Made by a program: the position numbers and the translations under genes. Below, piece after piece: positions 54,701 through 57,231 of a DNA stretch of 64,000 nucleotides. Within the stretch, counting starts at the first letter, position 1; each line of letters opens with the position of its first letter. Where the stretch lies: positions 3,741,547 through 3,805,546 of the forward strand of contig CM074193.1 in the NCBI GenBank assembly GCA_037179385.1. Reading direction: 5' to 3'. The notes beneath the pieces were generated by a model. It was not told the DNA's origin and did not search any database. It saw only the letters and a list, made by a program, of their open reading frames with translations. The DNA comes from Holothuria scabra. Taxonomy: Eukaryota > Echinodermata > Holothuroidea > Aspidochirotida > Holothuriidae.

Positions 54701-54905
54701 CGAAGTTTGTCCACATACAAAGGTCAGAGACCAAGATTGCCGGGCAGTCAACGCTCCAATGCTTTGCAAGCTGAAGTGCCAGGGAAAGCACCAGTGTGAA
54801 ATGAGGGCAACAAAGGAGGAATTTGGTGGAGAGGACCCCTGCCCCAAGACCTACAAGTACTTAGAAGTAACATACAGGTGTACTCAAACACCTGTCTTGC
54901 ATTAA
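581..54905 (+). CDS. Sfp1-like secreted adhesive multidomain protein gene (5'-truncated, 33 exons seen)
   Basis: One spliced gene whose exons are listed separately below. Joined, they give 2068 residues plus a TAA stop, with consistent intron phases at every junction. Domain order with in-window residues: EGF (15-50); vWD1 (51-210), C8 (211-323), TIL (324-391), EGF-like (391-454); basic linker (455-476); unclassified beta-rich domain (477-634); F5/8 type C (644-793); EGF (794-833); vWD2-C8-TIL-EGF-like (834-1224); two SUEL lectins (1225-1413); EGF (1421-1463); vWD3-C8-TIL-EGF-like (1464-1859); two SUEL lectins (1860-2068). Known: this domain set characterises sea star footprint protein 1, which is secreted by tube-foot glands, cleaved into disulfide-linked subunits and binds surfaces and glycans. 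Inferred: a similar adhesive or mucus function here. Arthropod hemocytin/hemolectin and zonadhesin share vWD-C8-TIL, but I do not know them to carry SUEL lectin domains. No signal peptide can be seen because the 5' end lies outside the window. Confidence 0.85.
1772..2032 (-). mobile_element. TA-flanked MITE, copy 1
   Basis: About 260 bases, reverse orientation relative to copies 2 and 3. The ends read TATAGACAAATCC and, on the other strand, TACAGATGAATTT, with TA at both edges. Inner fold-back arms include GGGGTCCATCA-like blocks (here GGAGTCCATCA and TGACAGACCCC). No coding capacity; Tc1/mariner-type non-autonomous element by its TA target. Confidence 0.75.
2650..2765 (+). repeat. single relative of the 145-base tandem unit
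   Basis: GGTATGTGGATGCAGAGG, then TTTTTTGTCAAAGGTCATTT and GAGGTCAC follow the same order as in the arrays at 47-49 kb. A lone, diverged copy in the first intron. Confidence 0.5.
2928..3070 (+). repeat. interspersed repeat C, copy 1
   Basis: Begins CCCCTTTTGACAGGCAAAA and continues through GACCTATGGGTGACTGTTGC, ATTAAAACACTGTTGACTTT and TATCAATTGTGACATCATG. It recurs at 38430-38600 and, in part, at 38619-38705. Confidence 0.7.
6112..6305 (+). CDS. exon 2: vWD1 domain, N-terminal part
   Basis: Phase 1 in, phase 0 out; AG at 6110-6111, GT at 6306. It encodes the classical opening of a von Willebrand type D domain: [20 protein letters not shown], then GSCTYVM, matching the family pattern C-x-GD-x(n)-TFDG-x-x-Y-x-FQG-x-C. 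This is the best conserved vWD start of the three copies. A 15-C run lies about 60 bases upstream of the acceptor. Confidence 0.92.
7341..7466 (+). CDS. exon 3: vWD1 domain, middle
   Basis: Phase 0 in and out, exactly 42 codons, flanked by ttcttcag and gtaagt. It encodes the middle beta-strands of vWD1 ([11 protein letters not shown] ... NGLAISPTY ... [10 protein letters not shown]). The position and phase match exons 17 and 26 of the other two cassettes. Confidence 0.88.
7600..7690. repeat. cluster of AACAGGT / ACCTGTT sites
   Basis: Five exact AACAGGT heptamers in both orientations (7604, 7626, 7643 reverse, 7664 reverse, 7672), including the near-perfect palindrome ACCTGTT-C-AACAGGT (7664-7678). 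One more ACAGGT lies at 8099. Possibly the end of a decayed inverted-repeat element. The remaining part of this intron (7467-10916) also holds the piggyBac-like MITE and a short direct repeat GGAACGAACTGGCCGA near 9889-9925. Confidence 0.5.
8689..8947. mobile_element. piggyBac-like MITE with TTAA target duplication
   Basis: TTAA at 8689-8692 and 8944-8947 flank a 251-base element with inverted ends CCCTTTACCGTCG and (reverse complement) TCCTTTACCGTTG. Inside the right end is a palindrome TGGGTCC-AAAA-GGACCCA (8920-8937). TTAA targets and C/T-rich CCCTTT ends are piggyBac-type features. It is richer in CpG than its surroundings. No transposase. Confidence 0.75.
10917..11075 (+). CDS. exon 4: vWD1 domain, C-terminal part with CGLCG motif
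   Basis: Phase 0 in and out, 53 codons. It starts [19 protein letters not shown], the usual G-L-x-V-x-W strand, and ends with [14 protein letters not shown], the cysteine motif (CxxC) of D domains. The acceptor AG at 10915-10916 was chosen because it keeps phase 0 and aligns with exon 27, which opens ILNTNFGL. Its pyrimidine tract is weak. Confidence 0.85.
11240..11766. repeat. long fold-back repeat, copy F1
   Basis: Left arm starts AATAGTCCAGAACCAAAT and the right arm, read on the other strand, AATAGTCCAAAGCCAAAT. The arms remain alignable inward (TTCCCATGTTCAGTTCT / reverse of AGAACTGAAGATGGGAAA). Same family as 26297-26853. Lies between exons 4 and 5. Confidence 0.7.
12386..12548 (+). CDS. 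exon 5: vWD1-C8 junction
   Basis: Phase 0 in, phase 1 out. It encodes [14 protein letters not shown], then [16 protein letters not shown], then CSIILSEQ: the start of a C8 cysteine-rich domain. No methionine opens this frame, and an overlapping open frame in a different phase is not the coding one. A C-rich tract (12321-12351) lies just before the acceptor. Confidence 0.87.
12671..12863 (+). repeat. interspersed repeat E, plus copy
   Basis: About 190 bases, matched in inverted orientation at 35402-35592 with long near-identical runs (GAGAACTTCCTGTTCAGG, CTTGAGATCAATAA, AAACTGCCGCAATTACAG-like). No coding potential. A degenerate partial copy precedes it (about 12590-12660). Confidence 0.8.
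13698..13874 (+). CDS. exon 6: C8 domain 1
   Basis: Phase 1 in and out, 59 codons. It reads GPFASCH ... [10 protein letters not shown] ... [12 protein letters not shown] ... SC, the conserved GP-x-x-x-C opening and spaced cysteines of the C8 domain. It aligns with exons 20 and 29. In vWF-type proteins C8 packs against vWD and TIL in the D assembly. Confidence 0.9.
14236..14775. repeat. long fold-back repeat, copy F2
   Basis: Left arm AATTCTAAGCAAAAATTTCA, right arm on the other strand AATTCTAAGCAGGTTCAACT. Inner matches include GTGTGAAACTTCTATTTAAAT versus its inverted AAACTTCCATTCAAAT. Related to 55574-56060 and 50965-51345. Open frames on both strands here are repeat-derived and non-coding. 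Confidence 0.65.
15868..16219 (+). repeat. direct repeat, left copy, before TIL exon 7
   Basis: About 350 bases, closely matched by 16882-17243. Shared blocks include CAATGAAAGC, CAGTTACACCCCACAC and CTATGTTGCTTTCTCAAGAA, in the same order and orientation. The intron sequence between 13875 and 15867 otherwise holds the fold-back copy F2 and unremarkable AT-rich DNA. Confidence 0.85.
16470..16672 (+). CDS. exon 7: TIL domain 1
   Basis: Phase 1 in, phase 0 out, 203 bases, the same length as exons 21 and 30. It encodes a trypsin-inhibitor-like cysteine-rich domain with eleven cysteines ([14 protein letters not shown] ... [19 protein letters not shown] ... ENCGC). Two copies of a 350-base direct repeat flank this exon (15868-16219 and 16882-17243). 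Confidence 0.92.
16882..17243 (+). repeat. direct repeat, right copy, after TIL exon 7
   Basis: Partner of 15868-16219, offset about 1.02 kb, so exon 7 (16470-16672) lies between the two copies. The rest of the intron up to the MITE at 17926 shows nothing recognisable. Confidence 0.85.
17926..18188 (+). mobile_element. TA-flanked MITE, copy 2
   Basis: Ends TATAGAAGAATCC and (reverse complement) TATAGACAAATCC. It shares long near-identical stretches with copy 3, such as CATTAGTGGGGTCCATCAG and TTTTAAACCCTCATATTCAG. It ends 20 bases before exon 8, so the end of that intron, including the likely branch-point area, sits in or next to the element. Confidence 0.85.
18209..18398 (+). CDS. exon 8: TILa/EGF-like end of cassette 1
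   Basis: Phase 0 in, phase 1 out. Cysteine-rich module: [16 protein letters not shown], then [11 protein letters not shown], then [17 protein letters not shown]. It fits the short VWC/EGF-like region that follows TIL in tectorin- and zonadhesin-type cassettes. A MITE ends only about 20 bases before the exon, so the remaining intron end is very short. Confidence 0.85.
18739..19000 (+). mobile_element. TA-flanked MITE, copy 3
   Basis: Same orientation as copy 2, on the other side of exon 8. Ends TATAGACGAATCC and (reverse complement) TATAGATGAATCC, flanked by TA. Inverted arms of about 65 bases with the shared block GGGGTCCATCA in both arms. Confidence 0.85.
19930..19959 (+). CDS. exon 9: 30-base microexon with RRQAR dibasic linker
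   Basis: Phase 1 in and out, between ttcctcag and gtaaga. It encodes [11 protein letters not shown]-x-x-R followed by Ser is a minimal furin-type cleavage motif. The exon is symmetric, so skipping it keeps frame. It is supported only by splice sites, phase and position, not by a domain, so it is less certain than its neighbours. Confidence 0.6.
20950..21420 (+). repeat. interspersed repeat D, copy 1
   Basis: Resembles 40430-40860: both contain an ATTATATAATGTG-like start, CCCTTTG.TTTTTCTTTA, ..CTATTGAGAT.CAGT.TTCA and GTCTCTGA.AAAT.CCTTTAA in the same order. It lies in the intron between microexons 9 and 10, where nothing else is recognisable. Confidence 0.6.
22009..22044 (+). CDS. exon 10: 36-base microexon, basic linker
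   Basis: Phase 1 in and out, acceptor tttaaatacag, donor gtaagc. It encodes [12 protein letters not shown], continuing the basic linker from exon 9 into the next domain. It is symmetric, so it may be alternatively used. The evidence is limited to splice signals and frame. Confidence 0.55.
22623..24110 (-). mobile_element. 5'-truncated non-LTR retrotransposon (CR1/L2/Jockey-like)
   Basis: Antisense copy inside the intron between exons 10 and 11. It carries a reverse transcriptase reading frame (22973-24142) and ends on its 3' side in four copies of AAACAAT (22623-22650 on + as ATTGTTT), a short tandem tail typical of CR1/L2-type elements. The endonuclease and the N-terminal RT motifs are missing, so it is a dead 5'-truncated insertion. 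A GGTTGGTTTT-like tandem repeat (about 24107-24139) marks the truncated edge. No clear target-site duplication was found. Confidence 0.85.
22973..24142 (-). pseudogene. reverse transcriptase fragment, 389 codons
   Basis: Open frame with RT motif [10 protein letters not shown] (residues 24-32), [13 protein letters not shown] (82-94), the catalytic FADD box (113-116), and then a long thumb/C-terminal region ([24 protein letters not shown]). These are standard for non-LTR retrotransposon RTs. The first ~18 codons read through the microsatellite at the truncation point ([10 protein letters not shown]) and are not RT. The frame has no stop, so insertion may be fairly recent, but a complete element would need an upstream endonuclease and the RT fingers. 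Confidence 0.9.
24433..24906 (+). CDS. exon 11: unclassified beta-rich extracellular domain
   Basis: Phase 1 in and out, one 158-residue exon holding a whole domain. Recognisable pieces are [29 protein letters not shown], a GDMIGFTF strand and a late PGDCLEI. The pattern of a W in an early strand, then A-x-W-R, then GD-x-IGF recurs in uncharacterised secreted proteins of echinoderms and lancelets as I remember them, probably a jelly-roll or galactose-binding-like fold. I cannot name a family. It has three cysteines. The open frame runs past the donor into the intron to 25019; that extension is not coding. Confidence 0.85.
26211..26237 (+). CDS. exon 12: 27-base microexon linker
   Basis: Phase 1 in and out, acceptor cctctctattag, donor gtgagt. 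It encodes SSNNQALPS, a small polar linker between the beta-rich domain and the discoidin domain. Symmetric and skippable without frame loss. Evidence is splice signals and phase only. Confidence 0.55.
26297..26853. repeat. long fold-back repeat, copy F3
   Basis: Imperfect inverted arms of about 250 bases. Left: AAGAATAATCCACAGCCAAA, then TTTCCCATGTTCAGTTCTCG. Right arm on the other strand: AAGAATAGTCCAGAACTAAA, then TTCCCATGTTCGATTCTC. It could fold into a long hairpin. It ends about 90 bases before the discoidin exon 13. Confidence 0.72.
26942..27252 (+). CDS. exon 13: F5/8 type C (discoidin) domain, first part
   Basis: Phase 1 in, phase 0 out; AG at 26940-26941. It encodes a coagulation factor 5/8 C-type domain: [18 protein letters not shown], then [20 protein letters not shown], and [19 protein letters not shown]. 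These are the standard discoidin signatures (LG-x-S-G-x-I, W-x-QVD, TGI-x-x-QG, W-V-x-x-x-x-V-x-Y-x-x-DG). The family binds carbohydrates, lipids or collagen. Confidence 0.95.
28893..29059. mobile_element. short MITE with GGCTGGAAAAAA ends
   Basis: Perfect 12-base terminal inverted repeats (GGCTGGAAAAAA at 28893-28904 and TTTTTTCCAGCC at 29048-29059) bound a 167-base AT-rich stretch containing further short inverted pieces (GGAAAAT / ATTTTCC). Located in the intron between exons 13 and 14. Confidence 0.6.
29664..29802 (+). CDS. exon 14: F5/8 type C domain, second part
   Basis: Phase 0 in, phase 1 out, acceptor tgttccctttag. It encodes [33 protein letters not shown] and FEVIGC: the GN-x-D, R-I-x-P-x-W and terminal G-C motifs that close a discoidin domain. 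There is no in-frame methionine, so a start-codon search would miss it. Confidence 0.93.
29803..31247. other. introns without further features: 6306-7340, 12864-13697, 24907-26210, 27253-28892, 29803-31247
   Basis: These non-coding stretches are AT-rich introns of the same gene. I saw simple sequence only: a CATCAT run at about 27692-27708 and a C-run with A-run near 30490. Small open frames on either strand there have no domain pattern. Confidence 0.5.
31248..31367 (+). CDS. exon 15: EGF domain
   Basis: Phase 1 in and out, the classical shuffled EGF exon. It encodes [16 protein letters not shown], then [16 protein letters not shown]: six cysteines in EGF spacing. The DINPC opening resembles the start of calcium-binding EGFs, but the usual second-half Asn/Tyr pattern is only partial. 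It joins discoidin to vWD2. Confidence 0.94.
32676..32703. repeat. (TA)n microsatellite
   Basis: About 22 bases of alternating AT in the intron between exons 15 and 16. The rest of that intron (31368-33027) shows only a purine-rich GGAGGGG stretch near 32258-32302. Confidence 0.8.
33028..33236 (+). CDS. exon 16: vWD2 domain, N-terminal part
   Basis: Phase 1 in, phase 0 out, 209 bases, the same length as exon 25. It encodes [20 protein letters not shown], then GECEFILSK: a good vWD opening with TFDG, but GPH replaces the usual GDPH. The acceptor lies behind a run of T. Confidence 0.93.
34440..34541 (+). CDS. exon 17: vWD2 domain, middle
   Basis: Phase 0 in and out, 34 codons, acceptor ctattttag, donor gtaagt. 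It encodes [20 protein letters not shown], then a short stretch to the donor. The I-x-x-DG-K-x-V-x-LP strand pattern is typical of the vWD middle. Confidence 0.9.
35402..35592 (-). repeat. interspersed repeat E, minus copy
   Basis: Reverse-complement partner of 12671-12863. It ends about 60 bases before exon 18. The remainder of the intron (34542-35401) has a C-rich stretch near 35030 and nothing else recognisable. Confidence 0.8.
35653..35808 (+). CDS. exon 18: vWD2 C-terminal part, CxxC lost
   Basis: Phase 0 in and out, 52 codons. It encodes [19 protein letters not shown], then [16 protein letters not shown]. The GLCGNYNGD signature of vWD is very clear, but the first cysteine of CGLCG is Gly here. 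An inverted repeat copy (35402-35592) ends about 60 bases before the acceptor. Confidence 0.94.
37282..37426 (+). CDS. exon 19: vWD2-C8 junction
   Basis: Phase 0 in, phase 1 out, acceptor gttttttctag. It encodes [20 protein letters not shown], then [11 protein letters not shown]. The W-x-V/D-x-x-x-C-x-x-C-x-x-C layout matches exons 5 and 28. A longer open frame over this region (36855-37349) is in another phase and is not coding. Confidence 0.87.
38179..38361 (+). CDS. exon 20: C8 domain 2
   Basis: Phase 1 in and out, acceptor ttttattttccag. It encodes [33 protein letters not shown] and AARCALIG. The GPF-x-x-C opening and W-F-x-x-C-x-x-D-x-C are C8 hallmarks. Confidence 0.94.
38430..38705 (+). 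repeat. interspersed repeat C, copies 2 and 3 (tandem)
   Basis: Copy 2 starts CCACTTTTGACGGGCAAAAA, copy 3 starts GCCCCTTTTGACAGGCAAAA at about 38621 and is cut off after ATGACCTATGTGTGATC. They fill most of the short intron between C8 exon 20 and TIL exon 21. Confidence 0.7.
38782..38984 (+). CDS. exon 21: TIL domain 2, cysteine-poor
   Basis: Phase 1 in, phase 0 out, 203 bases. It encodes [20 protein letters not shown], then [14 protein letters not shown] and [10 protein letters not shown]. The TIL layout is plain, but it has nine cysteines where exons 7 and 30 have eleven: the one just before EGC and the one in CGC are absent. Confidence 0.93.
39985..40300 (+). repeat. degenerate tandem duplication, period about 191
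   Basis: GAACAGGTCTGACAGTA appears at about 40000 and again at 40191, each followed by ACCTAGCTGAAAC, then a GGCAATA/GGACAATA-AAAGG block and GTGTAACTGA. Two units are visible. The sequence from 38985 to 39984 before it is ordinary intron with a C-run near 39090. Confidence 0.6.
40430..40860 (+). repeat. interspersed repeat D, copy 2
   Basis: Direct-orientation relative of 20950-21420. Small open frames on both strands here are not coding. Confidence 0.6.
41155..41430 (+). repeat. 66-77-base tandem repeat containing a splice acceptor, four copies
   Basis: Four copies of a unit ending in CTCTTTANAG|CCAAATGCC. The CCAAATGCC starts lie at 41212, 41278, 41355 and 41421 (spacing 66, 77, 66). The last copy is the real acceptor plus the first bases of exon 22. 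The three upstream copies would enter the same frame but hit a stop within 9-15 codons. Confidence 0.9.
41421..41595 (+). CDS. exon 22: EGF-like end of cassette 2
   Basis: Phase 0 in, phase 1 out, 175 bases, the same as exon 31. It encodes [20 protein letters not shown], then [19 protein letters not shown] and GDGQKC, an EGF-like module. The acceptor is the last of four tandem copies of the same acceptor sequence (see 41155-41430). Confidence 0.9.
41596..42624. other. introns without further features: 31368-32675, 33237-34439, 35809-37281, 37427-38178, 41596-42624, 43167-44104
   Basis: Non-coding intron sequence with T-rich tracts. No repeats that I could match elsewhere in the window and no splice-compatible frame with a domain pattern. 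Confidence 0.5.
42625..43166 (+). CDS. exon 23: SUEL lectin domain 1 and most of SUEL lectin domain 2
   Basis: Phase 1 in, phase 0 out, 542 bases, the largest exon. Domain 1: [39 protein letters not shown]. Domain 2: [27 protein letters not shown], finished in exon 24. These are the motifs of sea-urchin-egg-lectin / rhamnose-binding lectin domains, where the YGR and DPC segments line the sugar site. Both domains keep them, so sugar binding is plausible. A good internal donor sequence (cag|gtatgc at 42780) is ignored because domain 1 reads straight through it. Confidence 0.96.
44105..44279 (+). CDS. exon 24: end of SUEL lectin 2 + EGF with extra cysteine
   Basis: Phase 0 in, phase 1 out. MTVTFEC closes lectin domain 2 after the DPC-like segment of exon 23. 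A linker follows, then an [37 protein letters not shown]. That EGF region has seven cysteines, one more than a standard EGF, so one may be free or bonded to another chain. The ATG at the exon start is internal, not a start codon. Confidence 0.93.
44855..45063 (+). CDS. exon 25: vWD3 domain, degenerate N-terminal part
   Basis: Phase 1 in, phase 0 out, 209 bases, acceptor ttctccatttcag. It encodes [20 protein letters not shown], then [12 protein letters not shown]. It aligns with exons 2 and 16 by length, phase and the F-D and G-x-C-x-Y positions. The GDPH-like start is gone and TFDG has become SFDC. Two extra cysteines are present. The open frame continues into the intron to 45453; that part is not coding. 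Confidence 0.85.
45693..45818 (+). repeat. poly(A) run and tandem duplicate
   Basis: A run of about 22 A (from 45693) is followed by two copies of a roughly 50-base unit: AGCAGACTCAGTACAACACA and AGCAGAGTCAGTACAACATA, each ending TTTGCAAGCTTC or TTTGCAAACTTC. The A-runs suggest retroposition or slippage. Just upstream of exon 26. Confidence 0.6.
45847..45957 (+). CDS. exon 26: vWD3 domain, middle
   Basis: Phase 0 in and out, 37 codons, acceptor ctactttttgtag, donor gtaagt. It encodes [17 protein letters not shown], then [16 protein letters not shown]. The K-I-R-L-NG-R-x-V strand matches vWD middles. An A-rich tandem repeat lies just upstream (45693-45818). Confidence 0.85.
46262..46417 (+). 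CDS. exon 27: vWD3 domain, C-terminal part with CGLCG motif
   Basis: Phase 0 in and out, 52 codons, the same length as exon 18. It encodes [20 protein letters not shown], then [18 protein letters not shown]. The CGLCGN-x-N signature is intact here although the domain start in exon 25 is degenerate. Confidence 0.94.
47091..47700 (+). repeat. 145-base tandem repeat array 1 (about 4 units)
   Basis: The landmark TCTCAAG lies at 47139, 47284 and 47429, with a degenerate fourth at about 47573. Each unit has GAGAGGAAGAACCCTATTG-like sequence and GGTCAAAGGTCATCTGGGGT. A GT-rich stretch (GTGTGTGTGTTTGTGACACT) precedes it. Confidence 0.9.
47701..48596. other. spacer between the two tandem arrays
   Basis: Unlike the arrays, this stretch has a CpG-rich part (about 47930-48530, with GGTACGCGCGTCGTACC-like sequence). 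On the minus strand, 48356-48529 reads as 57 codons with a coding-like look, starting [14 protein letters not shown] and stopping at TAG. I do not recognise a family, and no splice or promoter context supports a gene. It may be a mobile-element or gene fragment. Confidence 0.4.
48597..49385 (+). repeat. 145-base tandem repeat array 2 (about 5.3 units)
   Basis: Landmarks at 48636, 48781, 48926, 49071, 49216 and about 49362, so the period is 145. It starts with the same GTGTTTGTGACACTTTGCTT as array 1, which suggests the arrays arose by duplication of a shared block. Units carry TGGTCCCTATTGTTTTTGG and GGTCAAAGGTCATCTGGGGT. Confidence 0.9.
49606..49759 (+). CDS. exon 28: vWD3-C8 junction
   Basis: Phase 0 in, phase 1 out, acceptor ttgtttttaag. 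It encodes [20 protein letters not shown], then EDPCSE and [12 protein letters not shown]. It matches exons 5 and 19 in phase and cysteine pattern. It sits after the two 145-base repeat arrays. Confidence 0.88.
50689..50868 (+). CDS. exon 29: C8 domain 3
   Basis: Phase 1 in and out, acceptor taactttttag. It encodes [20 protein letters not shown], then [21 protein letters not shown] and FC. Clear C8 opening and spacing, in line with exons 6 and 20. Confidence 0.93.
50965..51345. repeat. fold-back family, partial copy F4
   Basis: Starts AAAGGGGAAGTTTAAGCAAG and shares GTGGTGACATTTCCATTCAAATCAGA-type sequence and CACTTCCTCACATTGA with the copy at 55574. It ends with an inverted piece TTTGACTGCCCCTTTAA. 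Lies just before the TIL exon 30. Confidence 0.6.
51420..51622 (+). CDS. exon 30: TIL domain 3
   Basis: Phase 1 in, phase 0 out, 203 bases. It encodes [20 protein letters not shown], then [13 protein letters not shown] and [12 protein letters not shown], with eleven cysteines and a complete TIL pattern. The open frame continues in the intron to 52069; the donor at 51623 (gtaggt) fits the phase of exon 31, so the extension is rejected. Confidence 0.93.
51623..53158. other. introns without further features: 44280-44854, 45064-45692, 45958-46261, 46418-47090, 49760-50688, 51623-53158, 53334-53697
   Basis: Non-coding intron sequence. The frame of exon 30 stays open for about 450 bases into 51623-52069, but that stretch has no TIL or EGF pattern and the donor is good. 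Confidence 0.5.
53159..53333 (+). CDS. exon 31: EGF-like end of cassette 3
   Basis: Phase 0 in, phase 1 out, 175 bases. It encodes [20 protein letters not shown], then [18 protein letters not shown] and GNGVIC. The G-Y-G-G-N-G-x-x-C ending is typical of EGF-like modules following TIL. Confidence 0.92.
53698..53912 (+). CDS. exon 32: SUEL lectin domain 3, first part
   Basis: Phase 1 in, phase 0 out, acceptor ttcttttacag. It encodes [31 protein letters not shown] and EGKHFCS. This is SUEL-like, but the sugar-site YGR is FGG and the gap to the next cysteine differs. Exon 33 finishes the domain with [18 protein letters not shown], where DPC has become DIC. Sugar binding by this copy is doubtful. 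Confidence 0.88.
53936..54153. mobile_element. MITE with GAGGCTTT ends between exons 32 and 33
   Basis: Inverted ends TAGAGGCTTTGCAATTACGT and (reverse complement) TAGAGGCTTTTCACATGACG, with further matching blocks (CGTCA, CGCCATG/GGCCATG) about 20-45 bases in. Flanked by TA. Starts only 23 bases after the donor of exon 32. Non-coding. Confidence 0.7.
54492..54905 (+). CDS. exon 33 (last): end of SUEL lectin 3 + SUEL lectin 4 + stop
   Basis: Phase 0 in, TAA stop at 54903-54905. It closes lectin 3, then encodes a full lectin 4: [58 protein letters not shown]. It keeps GR, DPC and KYL. The protein stops six residues after the last lectin cysteine, so there is no membrane anchor or cystine-knot tail. 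Confidence 0.95.
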   Translation, partial: VPAIPRRFGDICQHKFKYLQVQFACQWRPSERDLFGDITITTCQNEYMEINCRHQYIHILAVTFGRTAGAEVCPHTKVRDQDCRAVNAPMLCKLKCQGKHQCEMRATKEEFGGEDPCPKTYKYLEVTYRCTQTPVLH

Positions 54906-55340
54906 TTTACTCAATGAACTGATTTTTCCCCCTGAAGTTATATAAGCTCCTTTTTTTTTTCTTCTTCTCAATTTTGACCGTCTATAAAGCATATACTTGT
55001 TTTTTGGTTTTAAGAGGAGAAAAATTAATCATAATCTGTAAGTTATATCTCAGTAACATTCACATTGTGATGGATTTTAAAAAATTAAACAGCTACTTTA
55101 GTATTAAAGTGAAATAAGTCATGTTGTAGAAAAAAATAATCCCTATGTAATATCAGTAGTTGATACTTCTGCAACAAATGTTCATTTGTCATTTTTTCCA
55201 TAAAAGCTTTGATTTGTGTTTTCTCCCTCTTAAAGTAAGTTTAAAGTAAGTAAGAAAAAATTTAGAAGGGGATTATTTTATCTTTCTGCCCAAGCATATG
55301 GCAGGATAAATTATATGAAAATAAATCTGCATATTTTACC
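54906..55340 (+). promoter_or_regulatory. 3' UTR with candidate poly(A) signals
   Basis: AT-rich sequence after the stop. ATTAAA at 55084-55089 and 55103-55108, and AATAAA at 55320-55325, are possible polyadenylation signals. Which one is used cannot be told from sequence. The right edge given here is approximate. Confidence 0.5.
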
Positions 55341-55573
55341 AACAAAAGGTGTCTTCTTATTTTTACTACGTTTAGTGTTTGTTTTTCTCTTTGAACGTTT
55401 AGGTAAACCAGGCCAGTTTGGAAAGCCACGCTCATGTTTTTTGACACTTTTCAGGATTTGAAGGGGTAGGGTCAAGATTTGCTCAGCAGATGTCTAACCT
55501 TTTTGCAAGAATTCATTGTCAGATTGTACACTATTAGTATGCTTTAGTATAGATGCCTAACAGCGTACTGGTT

Positions 55574-56060
55574 TTAAAGGGGAAGTTAAGCAAAAATTTA
55601 ATTTTTATATGTGAAAGAAAAATCGAATCTAAACAGTGTGGTGAAACTTCCATTCAAATCAGATTGGTATATGCCAATGAAGTAACTAGACTTGTGTTCA
55701 AAGTTAGCTTAAGGGCAGCAGAGTTCATTTCACTTCCTCACATTGACAAGAAGTGCTTGGTTCCCTTTGTTTTTTCAGATTGTTGTGATGACCTTGAAGT
55801 TCTCATGCCACTTATTCAATCTTATTCAATCTGTGGTTGTAGAGGGGGAAAATATGCTGTTAAGTTTAAAGAAAAACAAAACAATGTCCATCATGTGGTT
55901 ATATTGAGTCTCATGTGCTTGCTTCAGGTTCACATTTTGTTGAAAATGTGACAACTTCACCTGCTCATATCTTGAGGACCACACGTCAGAGTCGATGCAA
56001 ATTTCACCAAAATGCTGAGAATAAGTAGTCCTGTAACATATGAAAATTTGATATGACTTT
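55574..56060. repeat. fold-back family, copy F5
   Basis: Starts AAAGGGGAAGTTAAGCAAAA and runs through AAACTTCCATTCAAATCAGA and CACTTCCTCACATTGACAAG. The right half is inverted and resembles copies F1 and F3 (TTCAGGTTCACATTTTGTTG). It yields a spurious 132-codon open frame (55553-55951). Intergenic, downstream of the gene. Confidence 0.65.
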
Positions 56061-57206
56061 TAACCCTTTTTTGATCTGTATTGTTATTGGGCACACATAC
56101 ATGTAGTTTCCTATGCCTGTAAAGCTAACCACATTTGATCAGCCCACTCTTTGTAACTACCATAGTTTAGAATTACATCATAAGTATAAAGCATTGGAAG
56201 CTTATGCTGGTTCCTGTTCAGGGGCTAAGCTTTATGTGTGCCTGAACTTAGGAACCAGGTAAGCTGTACAGCAAGTAATGTTAAACATAGACTTGGAGAC
56301 AAGCCTAAGGCCATCAAGACCTGTAATATTAGCACTGTTACAGTCAATGCTAACTTTTGAAATGCAGGTGTCTATATGCCAGCATGATCAACATTTAGTT
56401 TGGCAACTGTGACAGTGACGCTAAATGAAAATAGCTGATCTTAATATGGAAAACACTTGTTTGGGACCTTTCCCATGAATCTTCACTTGGTGGTGACGTT
56501 TACTGGTGTCAATGTGTGATACTGTTTTGAATTTAGTTTACTCTATTAAAAAATTTATGAAGGGCATAATTAGCTTATGCTATCTCTGTAAACTAACGCA
56601 AGCAGAGGGCATACATATCATGCAGCCTAGCCATAGTTGAGTCTGCATCTAGTCGAATGCTGTAAATACAATGATTGATGCAGTGCAACTGGCCTAAAAG
56701 TTTTGTCATACTCATCTACCAGGGTTTGGGTTTAATCTTTTCCCTGTAAGTTCCTGCAGGGAACTCACCACCATAAGCAGAATGGTCTTCCTGGGAAAAG
56801 TAGTTCAAAAGTACACCATCAATTTTAGGTCCTCTTTGAGTGTAAACTGCTCTTATTAGAACAATAAGTTGCTGCTTATTTTTTGTGGATATGAAAGAGG
56901 AGATGTTAATGTGTAAGTAATGGATAGATAGAAGGTAATTTAGACTATTTCAGTTTGGGTGTGAACAACAGGTAATTTCTAACACTTTGCATATTAATAG
57001 GGGTGGGTGCAGAGAAAAACATCTTCCACATGTAGCTCAAAATCTAGAAGGTTATGCTAAGGTGAGTTTGTGATGCCATGATTGGCCAACTCCTTGGCTT
57101 TCATGAGAGGGGTAGCTTTAGTGGAGTGTGTACTTTGACAGGGCTGTGGGGGGTAATTATGAAGGCAAAATAGTGTTTAAGTTAAAGGTGAAATTAATGG
57201 TGGTGT

Positions 57207-57231
57207 CCCCCCCCCCCCCCCCCCCCCCCCC
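57207..57231. repeat. 25-C homopolymer
   Basis: Uninterrupted run of 25 C (G on the minus strand). Other long C runs occur at 6038-6052, 12321-12351, 22198-22210, 39092-39103 and 58110-58123. They may reflect slippage or form G-quadruplexes. Confidence 0.85.
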
